Source: Veillonellaceae bacterium SB90
GTDB lineage: Bacteria; Bacillota; Negativicutes; Selenomonadales; Selenomonadaceae
Reading direction: 5' to 3'
NCBI GenBank assembly: GCA_902364065.1
Contig: CABJCJ010000013.1
Location: 9,524-73,523 of the forward strand
DNA: 64,000 nucleotides
Both the position numbers and the translations under genes were made by a program. Under the pieces are notes generated by a model. That model saw nothing but the letters and a program-made list of their open reading frames with translations, made no database searches and was not told the DNA's origin. Positions 63,744 to 64,000 of this stretch are shown in pieces. Position 1 is the stretch's first letter. Each line of letters opens with the position of its first letter.

Positions 63744-64000
63744 ATGGCTATATCCGAAAAAAATCTGTTGAAGCTGGCCAATGGCAGCGATGTGCGCGGT
63801 GTTTCCATCGAGGGCGTGGTCGATGAACCCGTGACGCTCAATGCAGAAGCAGCAAACCGCATTACGTCCGGTTTCCTGGATTTCCTCAGCACGAAGACGG
63901 GCAAGAAGATCAAGGACCTGCGCGTGGCTGTGGGTCATGATTCACGCCTCTCAGCGCCGATGCTGAAGAATGCCGTGCTGGAGGCGCTGACGGCAGCCGG
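63744..64000 (+). CDS. Phosphohexomutase (phosphomannomutase/phosphoglucomutase), 5' end
   Basis: The first 85 codons of an alpha-D-phosphohexomutase that moves phosphate between C1 and C6 of hexoses. ATG 63744 follows AAGGGGG. The N-terminus LANGSDVRGVSIEG is the sugar-recognition start, and VAVGHDSRLSAPMLKNAVLEAL is the strand-helix unit around the first domain loop (given in part). The active serine loop (TASHNP) would lie beyond the window edge. The gene is cut at position 64000; its exact substrate cannot be told. Confidence 0.85.
   Translation, partial: MAISEKNLLKLANGSDVRGVSIEGVVDEPVTLNAEAANRITSGFLDFLSTKTGKKIKDLRVAVGHDSRLSAPMLKNAVLEALTAA

Overview
This 64 kb window reads as the chromosome of a high-GC, diderm member of the Firmicutes, most likely a Negativicutes/Selenomonadales organism (Selenomonas/Mitsuokella-like). 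That placement is inference. The evidence is a Firmicutes-style replication block (dnaN-yaaA-recF-DUF721-remB-gyrB), a tad pilus locus with an outer-membrane secretin, a GmhA-like phosphoheptose isomerase, and strong GGAGG-type ribosome binding sites with occasional TTG/GTG starts. Position 1 lies inside dnaN, so dnaA and the usual oriC should sit just to the left. No tRNA, rRNA, CRISPR array, prophage or intact insertion sequence was found.

Layout. 1-4.9 kb: replication/repair block. 4.9-6.8 kb: a yybP-ykoY (Mn2+) riboswitch with terminator ahead of a TerC-family membrane protein, then HtpX. 7-22.3 kb: a tad (Flp type IVb pilus) locus: prepilin peptidase (divergent), CpaB, secretin CpaC, two CpaE/TadZ-type ATPases, TadB, two Flp pilins, TadE, TadA, TadC, a DUF192 protein, and a TadG-like protein separated from the rest by an AAA/DUF4143 gene with a perfect palindrome over its ribosome binding site. 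Long GC-rich repeats fill most large gaps of this locus, including a 238-bp tandem array and 219-bp direct copies flanking tadC. The pilin block and most of tadG are strikingly AT-rich compared with their neighbours. 22.7-27.3 kb: threonine synthase, Ppx/GppA and gyrA. 27.3-34.8 kb: Uma2 protein, YczE-like membrane protein, a nitroreductase / SRPBCC / HxlR / DJ-1 group, malic enzyme, LytR-CpsA-Psr protein and a CYTH protein.

34.8-43.5 kb: a cluster of DnaA boxes between the CYTH gene and mgtC, the fructose operon fruR-fruK-fruA, a YitT protein, a secreted unknown, metY with a palindromic operator at its transcription start, and Hsp20 behind a structured leader. 43.6-54.8 kb: YhdT-PanF, a Cache-type GGDEF protein with a C-terminal PAS-like domain, an NmrA-like oxidoreductase followed by a class M sirtuin and a zinc macrodomain protein, AzlC/AzlD, an alanine:sodium symporter and enolase. 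54.9-64 kb: a degenerate GGDEF/EAL pseudogene, a membrane-anchored MutS-like ATPase, small unknowns, a GmhA-like isomerase, a TauE/SafE permease, an OPT transporter and the start of a phosphohexomutase.

The points most worth a second look are the mosaic pilin cassette with its repeats, the SirTM-macrodomain pair without the GcvH-L/LplA2 partners known elsewhere, the DnaA-box cluster about 35 kb from dnaN, the Hsp20 leader RNA, and the palindrome that can hide the ribosome binding site of the AAA/DUF4143 gene.
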